This document shows positions 1-6,276 of a stretch of 11,127 bases of DNA, piece after piece (positions within the stretch are counted from its first letter, which is position 1; each line of letters opens with the position of its first letter). The translations under genes and the position numbers were made by a program. Source of the DNA: Flavobacteriaceae bacterium (GTDB taxonomy: Bacteria > Bacteroidota > Bacteroidia > Flavobacteriales > Flavobacteriaceae); NCBI GenBank assembly GCA_947458575.1, contig CANHBE010000066.1:1-11127 (forward strand), read 5' to 3'. The notes under the pieces are model-generated. The model saw nothing but the letters and a program-made list of their open reading frames with translations, was not told where the DNA came from and did no database searches.

Positions 1-734
1 AGGATGTTCACTTCAGCTATATCGAAGGCGAAGAAATTATCAAAGGAATTGATTTGGAAGTAAATGTTGGTGAAACCGTTGCTATTGTTGGTGCAACAGG
101 CGCTGGAAAATCGACTATCATCAATCTTTTGAATCGATTTTACGAAATAGATAGCGGCACCATTTTTATAGATGGACATTCGATTACAGACTATAGTTTG
201 AGTTCAATGAGAAAGCAAATCGCCGTTGTTTTGCAAGATGTGTTTTTGTTTGCCGACACCATTTTGAACAATATCACCTTAAGCAATCCGTCGATTGCCA
301 AAGCTGATGTTATCGAAGCGGCAAAGAAAATTGGTGTTCACGACTTTATCATGAGTTTGCCGAATGATTATGATTACGACGTTAAGGAAAGAGGTGTCAT
401 GCTTTCTTCAGGACAACGTCAGCTGATTGCGTTTTTACGGGCTTACATGAGCAATCCCAGTATTTTGATTTTGGACGAAGCAACTTCTTCTATCGACACG
501 CATTCTGAAGAGTTAATCCAAAAAGCAACAGAGACGATTACCGAAGGACGAACCTCTATTGTCATTGCACACCGATTGGCGACGATCATTAAGGCAGACA
601 AAATTGTTGTGATGGACAAAGGTCTGATTGTGGAACAAGGTACACATAACGAGTTGGTTTCTATAGAAAACGGTTATTACAAGAAGCTTTACGATTCGCA
701 GTTTCAAGTCGAATCAGAATCAGAAATTGGATAG
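1..734 (+). CDS. ABC exporter ATP-binding domain, C-terminal part (5' end outside window)
   Basis: The open frame runs in from the left edge (first whole codon at 3) and ends with TAG at 732-734, so only the last ~243 residues are present. They form a full nucleotide-binding domain of the MsbA-like exporter class: the lead-in DVHFSY at 3-20, Walker A GATGAGKST at 90-116, Q-loop VLQD near 228, signature LSSGQ at 402-416, Walker B ILILDE ending with the catalytic Glu at 477-479, and the H-loop His at 570-572. All catalytic residues look intact. In this class the domain normally follows six membrane helices in the same polypeptide; these would lie left of the window. A TTG at 54 is not a real start, because conserved domain sequence continues upstream of it. 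The substrate cannot be told from the ATPase domain; lipids, peptides and drugs are all known for the family. Confidence 0.93.
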   Translation, partial: DVHFSYIEGEEIIKGIDLEVNVGETVAIVGATGAGKSTIINLLNRFYEIDSGTIFIDGHSITDYSLSSMRKQIAVVLQDVFLFADTILNNITLSNPSIAKADVIEAAKKIGVHDFIMSLPNDYDYDVKERGVMLSSGQRQLIAFLRAYMSNPSILILDEATSSIDTHSEELIQKATETITEGRTSIVIAHRLATIIKADKIVVMDKGLIVEQGTHNELVSIENGYYKKLYDSQFQVESESEIG

Positions 735-825
735 TCAAGAACAGAGTTTACTTATAATTCTGTAATAGAGAAATATTGCTTAATTTCGCATCTGTTTTTA
801 GATAATTACTTTAAAATATAGAAAA

Positions 826-2214
826 ATGAAATACGATGTCATAGTTTTAGGAAGTGGTCCTGGTGGTTACGTTACTGCAATCCGTGCCTCGCAATTGGGC
901 TTTAAGGTAGCAGTTATTGAAAAAGAAAGTTTAGGAGGCGTTTGTCTCAATTGGGGTTGCATTCCTACAAAAGCTTTACTCAAGTCAGCACAAGTATTCG
1001 ACTACTTGAAACATGCTTCTGATTATGGTTTGACGATTTCATCTTTCGACAAAGACTTTAATGCCGTCGTAGCAAGAAGTCGTGGTGTGGCTGATGGAAT
1101 GAGCAAAGGCGTTCAATTCCTGATGAAGAAAAATAAAATCGATGTAATTGAAGGATTTGGAAAAATCAAGCCCGGTAAAAAAGTTAGCGTAACTGCTGCC
1201 GATGGAAAGGCAACAGAATATACTGCAGACCATATCATTATTGCTACTGGTGCCCGCTCACGGGAATTACCTAACTTACCGCAAGATGGCAAGAAAGTTA
1301 TAGGTTATCGCCAAGCAATGACTTTACCTTCACAACCAAAATCTATGATTATTGTCGGTTCTGGTGCTATAGGTGTTGAGTTTGCGCATTTTTATAATGC
1401 AATGGGTACAGATGTAACAATTGTCGAATTTATGCCGAATATCGTTCCTGTCGAAGATGAGGATATCTCAAAACAAATGGAGCGTTCGATGAAAAAAGCC
1501 GGTGTAAAAATAATGACTTCTTCTTCGGTTGAAAAAATTGACACTTCGGGTTCAGGAGTAAAAGCAATCGTTAAGACAGCAAAAGGTGAAGAAACTTTAG
1601 AAGCTGAAATTTTGCTTTCAGCCGTTGGAATCAAGACCAACATCGAAAATATAGGATTAGAGGATGTTGGTATTGCAGTCGATAAAGACAAGATCTTGGT
1701 GAATGCATACAATCAAACCAATATTCCGGGCTATTATGCCATTGGTGACGTAACTCCCGGACAAGCACTGGCGCACGTTGCTTCAGCAGAAGGTATCAAT
1801 TGTGTCGAAAAAATTGCCGGATTGCATGTACATCCGATAGATTATGGCAATATTCCAGGTTGTACTTATGCTACGCCCGAAATTGCCTCTGTAGGTTTGA
1901 CAGAAAAGCAAGCGCGGGAGAAAGGATATGAACTTAAGATCGGGAAGTTTCCTTTTACAGCGTCAGGAAAAGCAAAAGCTGCCGGAACACCTGACGGCTT
2001 TGTAAAAGTAATCTTCGATGCGAAGTACGGAGAATGGCTTGGCTGCCATATGATTGGAGCTGGTGTAACCGATATGATTGCTGAAGCGGTTGTGGCCAGA
2101 AAATTGGAAACTACCGGTCATGATATTTTAAAAGCCGTTCATCCTCATCCTACCATGAGTGAAGCGGTCATGGAAGCTGTTGCCGATGCTTATGGTGAAG
2201 TAATCCATCTATAA
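826..2214 (+). CDS. lpdA: Dihydrolipoyl dehydrogenase (E3)
   Basis: This cytoplasmic flavoprotein reoxidises dihydrolipoamide on E2 subunits of pyruvate and 2-oxoglutarate dehydrogenase complexes (or the glycine cleavage H protein), passing electrons through a disulfide and FAD to NAD+. Of its 462 residues, the FAD motif GSGPGG is at 9-14, the redox-active pair at C40 and C45 (CLNWGC), the NAD-binding GSGAIG at 178-183, the second FAD contact YAIGD at 304-308, and the C-terminal catalytic dyad H441/E446 in HPHPTMSE. Length and motif order match the family, and all active residues are present. The ATG at 826 sits directly before the canonical KYDVIVLGSG start. No E1 or E2 gene is adjacent, which is common for this gene in flavobacteria, so the partner complex cannot be assigned. 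A strong intrinsic terminator follows 47 bases after the stop, consistent with a single-gene transcript. Confidence 0.97.
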   Translation: MKYDVIVLGSGPGGYVTAIRASQLGFKVAVIEKESLGGVCLNWGCIPTKALLKSAQVFDYLKHASDYGLTISSFDKDFNAVVARSRGVADGMSKGVQFLMKKNKIDVIEGFGKIKPGKKVSVTAADGKATEYTADHIIIATGARSRELPNLPQDGKKVIGYRQAMTLPSQPKSMIIVGSGAIGVEFAHFYNAMGTDVTIVEFMPNIVPVEDEDISKQMERSMKKAGVKIMTSSSVEKIDTSGSGVKAIVKTAKGEETLEAEILLSAVGIKTNIENIGLEDVGIAVDKDKILVNAYNQTNIPGYYAIGDVTPGQALAHVASAEGINCVEKIAGLHVHPIDYGNIPGCTYATPEIASVGLTEKQAREKGYELKIGKFPFTASGKAKAAGTPDGFVKVIFDAKYGEWLGCHMIGAGVTDMIAEAVVARKLETTGHDILKAVHPHPTMSEAVMEAVADAYGEVIHL

Positions 2215-2260
2215 AATCATGACGATATCAGAGACTTAAATACAATTTAAGGATAAATTG

Positions 2261-2292
2261 AATCCGTTTTGTGAAAGCAAAGCGGATTTTTT
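2261..2292 (+). terminator. Intrinsic terminator after lpdA
   Basis: An 11-bp stem pairs AATCCGTTTTG (2261-2271) with CAAAGCGGATT (2278-2288), containing one G-T pair, around a six-base loop (2272-2277). It runs into six T residues at 2287-2292. Position, stem and T-tract all fit rho-independent termination of lpdA. Confidence 0.85.
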
Positions 2293-2374
2293 GTTGAAAA
2301 GAAAAAACAACTATAGTAAAATGATAATCAATTCTTTATACATTTAGTACAATACTAATTAAACAATTTTAATT

Positions 2375-2857
2375 ATGAAGAAATCTATCTATTTTACCAT
2401 TCTTTGCGCAGTAATATTGACACTATTAAGCTGCAAAAATGAAGTCAAGACGGGAACTGAACCTGTTTTTGATTTAGCTGAAGCAAAAGCTGCCATAGAG
2501 GAAAGAGTTGATCTTTTTGAAGAGGCTTTAAATTCTAAAGACTCGATTGGTTTAGCAAATTGCTATACGACGAACGCAAAATTCATGCAGCCCAATGCTG
2601 AAGCCGTTGAAGGAAGGGCAAATATTCAGAAATTATTTGGTATGTGGATGAAAGGTCCGATGTTGCATATCAGAATTAATACTGTTGAAGTGTGGGGCAA
2701 TGAAAATATGTTGGTGGCAGAAAACACATGGACATTCATCAACCAGTCCGGAAAAACGGTGGATAAAGGAAAATCACTTGAAATCTACAATAAAGAAGAT
2801 GGTGTTTGGAAATTGCATCGCGACTGCTACAATTCGGATATGCCACTCGCTAAATAG
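2375..2857 (+). CDS. Small lipoprotein with SnoaL/DUF4440-like (NTF2-fold) domain
   Basis: The 160-residue product starts with a lipoprotein signal: KKS, a hydrophobic stretch at about 5-18, and a lipobox LLSC with the lipidated cysteine at C20. The mature part (about 33-157) has the layout of the DUF4440/SnoaL branch of the NTF2-like superfamily: an amphipathic helix with EALNSKDSIGLANCY, then NAKFMQPNAEAVEGRANI, then strands ending in a tryptophan-rich NKEDGVWKLHRDCYNS. Family members form small cone-shaped folds with a pocket. Some are isomerases or cyclases and many have no known activity, so no reaction is assigned. It is probably anchored in the inner or outer membrane facing the periplasm. 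It is flanked by terminators and appears monocistronic. The family call rests on recognised pattern and fold logic, not on a strict motif. Confidence 0.85.
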   Translation: MKKSIYFTILCAVILTLLSCKNEVKTGTEPVFDLAEAKAAIEERVDLFEEALNSKDSIGLANCYTTNAKFMQPNAEAVEGRANIQKLFGMWMKGPMLHIRINTVEVWGNENMLVAENTWTFINQSGKTVDKGKSLEIYNKEDGVWKLHRDCYNSDMPLAK

Positions 2858-2873
2858 ATACTTAATTTTAGAG

Positions 2874-2923
2874 AAAATTCGTCTTCTTTATTGCGCATTA
2901 GAGAAGACGAATTTTGCTTTTTT
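2874..2923. terminator. Long hairpin terminator between convergent genes
   Basis: A perfect 14-bp stem pairs AAAATTCGTCTTCT (2874-2887) with AGAAGACGAATTTT (2902-2915) around a 14-base loop containing TGCGCA. On the plus strand a TTTTTT run at 2918-2923 completes a terminator for the lipoprotein gene ending at 2857. On the minus strand the hairpin lies just past the stop of the membrane protein gene (2935) and can stop that transcript too, although the T-rich tail there is shorter. Confidence 0.85.
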
Positions 2924-2934
2924 GACACTTGCTA

Positions 2935-4089
2935 CTACCGACTAACTAGAGGTTCTGTTTGATTTTGAATCACAAACATTTGTACTTGAAATAAAATATT
3001 CAAAGTCGCTTTAATACCAACTTGCTTCTTAAACTCAAATTCTTCAGCAGGAATAAATGGTGCCTTTCCCGAAGTTGCATACGACTCATTAAAGGCTTGC
3101 ATCTTGTTTTTCAAAATTTGTAGATCACCTGCAAAAGTTGGATCCGTCAAATAATCGTTTACCGGCGTGTCGCCAAGCATAATGCCTTTGGTTTCAAAAT
3201 CAGGAGGAACTGTTTGAAAACCTGTTTCCTTTTGAACCAAAAAGTGCTTGAGCTTTTCACATTGTGAGAAAATTTCATTAGCAAGCGTGTTTGAACTTGA
3301 ATTAGTGCCTTGCTTATAGAACATTTGATTTTGTTGTTTTGCACTTTTGAGAATTTGCTCGTTTCTCAAAAAATACCGCGTATCTTCATAATATTGCGCG
3401 CGCGTTCCAGCCGGTGCTCTTACCAGAATCAAGACCAAACCGAAGCCAGCAGCCAACAGAATGCTTGACACGATAGTATTGACTTTAGTATGCGGATTTC
3501 TTATTCCCGTAAAAAAGTAAATCGGCAAAAACAGCAACAACATCATCAAAAAAGCTGTGATAATCAAAATATTCGCATAAGGCCAATGCATGATTTTAAA
3601 AAGAATTCCAACGCTGATTGCCATCGCGGAAAGCGTTCCAACCGAAAGAATTATTTTGTCGGTTGTCTGTTGCTTTTCTTTGATTTTTAAAATAAATAAC
3701 AAAGGAAAGAATAGTAAGCTTAAAAGAAAAACACTCAGTACAATCAGTGCTGACGCTCCAGCCCAATGCATAAACTTAAATAAAAGTCCTAAGGCCAAAA
3801 TCCCAGTCGATGTCGCGCCAATAATTAACATTATTCTCTTCATAACGTAGTAGTTTTTGTTGATTAATAAATACGTGGTTTCTATCTCTATCTCTTTTAA
3901 TTCCTTCTCGTAAAAAGTAGTAATTGTTTGAAAGTAGAAATGCTCGAAGTCACCATCATCTTCAAGACTTTGCTCAATGATACAACAAATATGATCCAAT
4001 AGGTCTTGCTGCAGGCTGACCCTTTCGATGCCTCGTGCACTGAGGTCATCGAGAATAAAATCTATTTGCGTTTCACTGAGGCAATACAT
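2935..4089 (-). CDS. PadR-partner membrane protein: helical N-domain, two GldL-like hairpins, GldM-like C-domain
   Basis: The 384-residue product has a helical cytoplasmic region (about 5-72, with DLLDHICC at 29-36), five predicted membrane helices (about 84-106, 111-134, 146-166, 171-193, 203-223), and a soluble C-terminal domain (about 225-384). Basic loops after helices 2 and 4 and before helix 1 place the C-terminal domain in the periplasm. GLLFKFMHWAGA (101-112) and GILFKIMHWPYA (161-172) are two copies of the motif found in the first hairpin of GldL. The C-terminal domain resembles the periplasmic start of GldM. The second helices of the hairpins lack the glutamate that GldL motors carry. 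The start chosen is ATG 4089, one base after the padR stop (TGA-T-ATG); the longer reading frame would need a TTG at 4116. The N-terminal region occupies the place of HAAS-type domains in other padR operons. The function is unknown: sensing through PadR is inferred and the Gld relationship is by eye. Confidence 0.85.
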   Translation of the reverse strand: MYCLSETQIDFILDDLSARGIERVSLQQDLLDHICCIIEQSLEDDGDFEHFYFQTITTFYEKELKEIEIETTYLLINKNYYVMKRIMLIIGATSTGILALGLLFKFMHWAGASALIVLSVFLLSLLFFPLLFILKIKEKQQTTDKIILSVGTLSAMAISVGILFKIMHWPYANILIITAFLMMLLLFLPIYFFTGIRNPHTKVNTIVSSILLAAGFGLVLILVRAPAGTRAQYYEDTRYFLRNEQILKSAKQQNQMFYKQGTNSSSNTLANEIFSQCEKLKHFLVQKETGFQTVPPDFETKGIMLGDTPVNDYLTDPTFAGDLQILKNKMQAFNESYATSGKAPFIPAEEFEFKKQVGIKATLNILFQVQMFVIQNQTEPLVSR

Positions 4090-4090
4090 A

Positions 4091-4432
4091 TCAGACAGCT
4101 TGAGTTTTAATATCAAGTAAAAACCGCATCGTATTCATAAAATCAGCCAACTCGCTAACTTTTTCATCGATTTTCGATTTGCCCTCCGGACTCAAACTAT
4201 AGTATTTTCTCATGCGCTTTCCAATATATTCGGTTTCAGTTGTGACCAATCCCTCTGCTTCTAAGGTATGTAAAGTTGGATACAAGGCGCCTTCTGTAAT
4301 CTGAATGCGATCAAAAGTTAATTCCTTTACCCGTTGTGTAATTTCGTAACCATACATACGTTTGTTATTTTCGAGTTGCTTCAAAATAATCGTTTTCAAA
4401 GTACCTTTTATCAATTCTGATGAGTAAATCAT
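4091..4432 (-). CDS. PadR-family winged-helix transcriptional regulator
   Basis: The 113-residue protein has the compact PadR layout: an N-terminal helix (about 5-22), MYGYEITQRV (26-35), the recognition region TEGALYPTLHTLEAEGLV (46-63), a wing with GKRMRKYYSLSPEGK (71-85), and a C-terminal dimerisation helix (about 86-107). PadR proteins bind palindromic operators as dimers, usually as repressors of the adjacent membrane protein gene and often of themselves. Here padR is the first gene of a two-gene operon, and its TGA stop is separated by one base from the ATG of the membrane protein, which suggests coupled translation. A TAnnTTTG promoter element and a CATAA-N5-TTATG palindrome lie 24-46 bases upstream of the start, as expected for autorepression. 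The inducing signal is unknown; the partner membrane protein is a likely source. Confidence 0.95.
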   Translation of the reverse strand: MIYSSELIKGTLKTIILKQLENNKRMYGYEITQRVKELTFDRIQITEGALYPTLHTLEAEGLVTTETEYIGKRMRKYYSLSPEGKSKIDEKVSELADFMNTMRFLLDIKTQAV

Positions 4433-4455
4433 AGCAAGTCATTTTTTTTCTAACG

Positions 4456-4463
4456 CAAATATA
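4456..4463 (-). promoter_or_regulatory. Candidate -7 promoter element for padR
   Basis: Read on the minus strand the bases are TATATTTG, a perfect match to the Bacteroidota -7 consensus TAnnTTTG, ending 23 bases before the padR ATG. No clear TTG -33 element is seen at the usual spacing. Confidence 0.55.
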
Positions 4464-4478
4464 CATAAGATTATTATG
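4464..4478. promoter_or_regulatory. Candidate PadR operator palindrome
   Basis: CATAA (4464-4468) and TTATG (4474-4478) form a perfect inverted repeat around GATTA, with partial symmetry beyond the arms. It directly abuts the minus-strand -7 element of padR, in the spacer where RNA polymerase binds. Position and dyad symmetry fit autorepression by the PadR dimer. The link is inferred; AT-rich DNA can produce such repeats by chance. Confidence 0.4.
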
Positions 4479-4696
4479 CATTTAACTATTGTGTGTTTTT
4501 TTTTTTAATGCAAAAAATAATATCTCGTAGCACAAATTGCTTCTCGCGTACTTACGTCAATATTAAAAAATAAGCGAAACAGAAAGAGTTTTGTCTAATT
4601 AAGCAAGGTGATTGTTGAATCATACAGTTAAATATACTACCTCTAAAATGGATAAATAATGTTGCGAGATTAAATCAAATTCTAGTCAAAAAATTG

Positions 4697-4704
4697 TACT
4701 TTTG
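4697..4704 (+). promoter_or_regulatory. Candidate -7 promoter element for the mlaEFD-like operon
   Basis: TACTTTTG matches the Bacteroidota -7 consensus TAnnTTTG exactly and lies 34 bases before the ATG of the permease gene. A TTG -33 element at 17-23 bases upstream is not apparent, so the call rests on the -7 element and its position alone. Confidence 0.45.
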
Positions 4705-4738
4705 AGTAAGAACTTTTTCCAAATCAAAAGTATATTAC

Positions 4739-5521
4739 ATGAATGGTCTCAACAAAATCATCGAATCCATCCAACTATTTTTGATTGAAATTGGTGAACT
4801 TTCCTATTTTTCTTTTCGATTTTTCAAAGAAGTATTCAAGCCACCATTTGAATTCGGTGAGTTCTTACGCCAATGCTTTAACCTCGGTAATCGCTCACTG
4901 TTTTTGGTTGGCACTACAGGTTTTATCATAGGTTTGGTTTTTACCCTTCAATCTCGACCAACCTTGGAACAATTTGGTGCCGCTTCCTGGATTCCTGCGA
5001 TGGTGAGTGTTTCTATTATTCGCGAAATCGGACCAATCATTACAGCACTCATTTGCGCCGGCCGCATAGGATCCGGAATAGGTGCTGAACTCGGCTCGAT
5101 GAGAGTAACAGAGCAAATTGATGCCATGGAAGTGTCAGGAACCAATCCGTATAAGTATTTGGTCGTAACCCGAGTTCTCGCCTCAACCCTTATGTTGCCT
5201 ATTCTAGTTTTCTTCGGAGATATTATTGCGATTTATGGCTCATACATCATCGAAAACATCAAAGGAAATGTATCACTTTTGCTTTACTTTACGCAAGTTT
5301 TTAATCATCTCGAATTCAGCGATGTTATTCCTTCAACAATAAAGACTTTTTTCTTCGGATTCGCGATCGGAATGGTTGGCTGTTATAAAGGCTATAATTG
5401 CAAAAAAGGAACTGCGGGTGTTGGACTTGCAGCGAACTCCGCTGTAGTTTTTAGTTCTATGCTGCTATTTGTCATCGATTTTATCGCAGTTTTTATTTCG
5501 AATATTTTTTACGATCATTAG
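4739..5521 (+). CDS. mlaE: MlaE-type lipid ABC transporter permease
   Basis: The 260-residue inner-membrane permease belongs to an MCE lipid transport system, which moves phospholipid-like substrates between inner and outer membrane. The family signature is clear: REIGPI at 95-100, followed by GRIGSGIGAELGSM (108-121) and VTEQIDAMEVSG (123-134), the coupling region that contacts the ATPase. Hydrophobic segments lie at about 52-70, 87-105, 142-168, 203-215 and 236-256, preceded by an amphipathic N-terminal helix typical of MlaE. The C-terminal half contains GCYKGYNCKKGTAGVG (214-229), the usual end block of the family. It is the first gene of a tight operon, with the ATPase starting two bases after its stop. 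The symbol is given by family; the substrate and the direction of transport are not shown by the sequence. Confidence 0.95.
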   Translation: MNGLNKIIESIQLFLIEIGELSYFSFRFFKEVFKPPFEFGEFLRQCFNLGNRSLFLVGTTGFIIGLVFTLQSRPTLEQFGAASWIPAMVSVSIIREIGPIITALICAGRIGSGIGAELGSMRVTEQIDAMEVSGTNPYKYLVVTRVLASTLMLPILVFFGDIIAIYGSYIIENIKGNVSLLLYFTQVFNHLEFSDVIPSTIKTFFFGFAIGMVGCYKGYNCKKGTAGVGLAANSAVVFSSMLLFVIDFIAVFISNIFYDH

Positions 5522-5523
5522 CT

Positions 5524-6270
5524 ATGCCCGACTCGAAATCTAAACCCATCATCGACATCCGTGACCTGAAAAAAAGTTATGGTGACAATCATGTTCTTGG
5601 TGGTTTCAATATGCAACTTTTTGAAGGTGAAAACCTTGTTATCATGGGCAAATCTGGTTCAGGAAAATCGGTAATGATAAAATGCCTTGTTGGTCTTGAA
5701 GATCCTGACAGCGGCACGATTGAAGTCATGGGCAAAAATATCGGTGAATTAGAGCAAGAAGAGCTTGACGAACTACGGACAGAAATTGGGTTTCTATTTC
5801 AAGGAAGTGCATTATATGATTCGATGTCTGTCAGAGAAAATTTAGAGTTTCCACTCCGAAGACACACCAAGAAATTCGGGGAGATAGACGACACGACTCC
5901 AATGATTATGGAAGCACTCGAAAACGTTGGTCTGGCTCAAACCATAGATTTGATGCCAAGTGAACTGTCCGGCGGAATGAAGCGACGGATCGCTTTGGCG
6001 AGAACCTTAATACTTCAGCCAAAAATTATTTTGTACGACGAACCCACAACAGGTTTAGATCCAATTACGTCGAAAGAAATTATATTGCTGATGATGTCAA
6101 TCCAAGAAAAATATAACACTTCTTCAATAATTATTACACATGATGTAGATTGTGCGAGAGTAATCTCTAACAGAATGATTCTACTTGTTGACAGCATCAA
6201 CTATGCGGAAGGCACTTTTGAAGAACTAGCAAAGTCAGACGATCCTAAAATTCAAGCATTCTTTAAATAA
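5524..6270 (+). CDS. mlaF: MlaF-type lipid ABC transporter ATPase
   Basis: The 248-residue cytoplasmic ATPase powers the lipid transporter encoded around it. Walker A GKSGSGKS is at 42-49, Q-loop FQG at 92-94, signature LSGGMKRR at 148-155, Walker B IILYDE at 168-173, and the H-loop His at 206 in THD. The GGMKRR form of the signature, in place of GGQ, is characteristic of MlaF/Mkl ATPases of MCE systems and separates it from generic ABC ATPases. All catalytic residues are present. Only two bases separate it from the permease stop and six from the next start, so the three genes are almost certainly co-transcribed and probably stoichiometric. No MlaB-like STAS gene, which regulates MlaF in Escherichia coli, is found next to it. 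Confidence 0.96.
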   Translation: MPDSKSKPIIDIRDLKKSYGDNHVLGGFNMQLFEGENLVIMGKSGSGKSVMIKCLVGLEDPDSGTIEVMGKNIGELEQEELDELRTEIGFLFQGSALYDSMSVRENLEFPLRRHTKKFGEIDDTTPMIMEALENVGLAQTIDLMPSELSGGMKRRIALARTLILQPKIILYDEPTTGLDPITSKEIILLMMSIQEKYNTSSIIITHDVDCARVISNRMILLVDSINYAEGTFEELAKSDDPKIQAFFK

Positions 6271-6276
6271 AAGCAA

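Larger units (their letters stand above)
4433..4738. other. Divergent intergenic region between padR and the mla operon
   Basis: This 306-base stretch has no convincing reading frame. Its padR-proximal end holds the padR promoter element and palindrome. An 11-base T run lies at 4496-4506. The right end holds a TACTTTTG element for the lipid-transport operon. The middle (about 4510-4690) is AT-rich, with no repeat, tRNA or recognisable RNA motif that I can see. Confidence 0.6.

Noticed and set aside
741..763. Possible hairpin ACAGA/TCTGT after the ABC ATPase gene
   Set aside because: The stem is only 5 bp with a 13-base loop and no T-run, so it is not a credible terminator.
781..788. TAATTTCG as an lpdA promoter -7 element
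   Set aside because: It has one mismatch to TAnnTTTG and only a weak TTC at the -33 spacing; too weak to list as a feature.
1392..1712. 106-residue minus-strand open frame inside lpdA
   Set aside because: It is fully antisense to a conserved enzyme gene, its composition mirrors the opposite strand, and it shows no domain; it is a shadow frame.
2339..2346. TACATTTA as a promoter for the SnoaL-like lipoprotein
   Set aside because: The last base differs from the consensus and there is no TTG upstream at the right distance.
2685..2945. Plus-strand open frame overlapping the SnoaL-like lipoprotein and the terminator
   Set aside because: It is an out-of-frame shadow that reads through a strong hairpin terminator and ends in the convergent gene.
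4090..4116. N-terminal extension of the padR-partner membrane protein
   Set aside because: The codon at 4116 is TTG and the extension lies within padR. The ATG at 4089 directly follows the padR stop.
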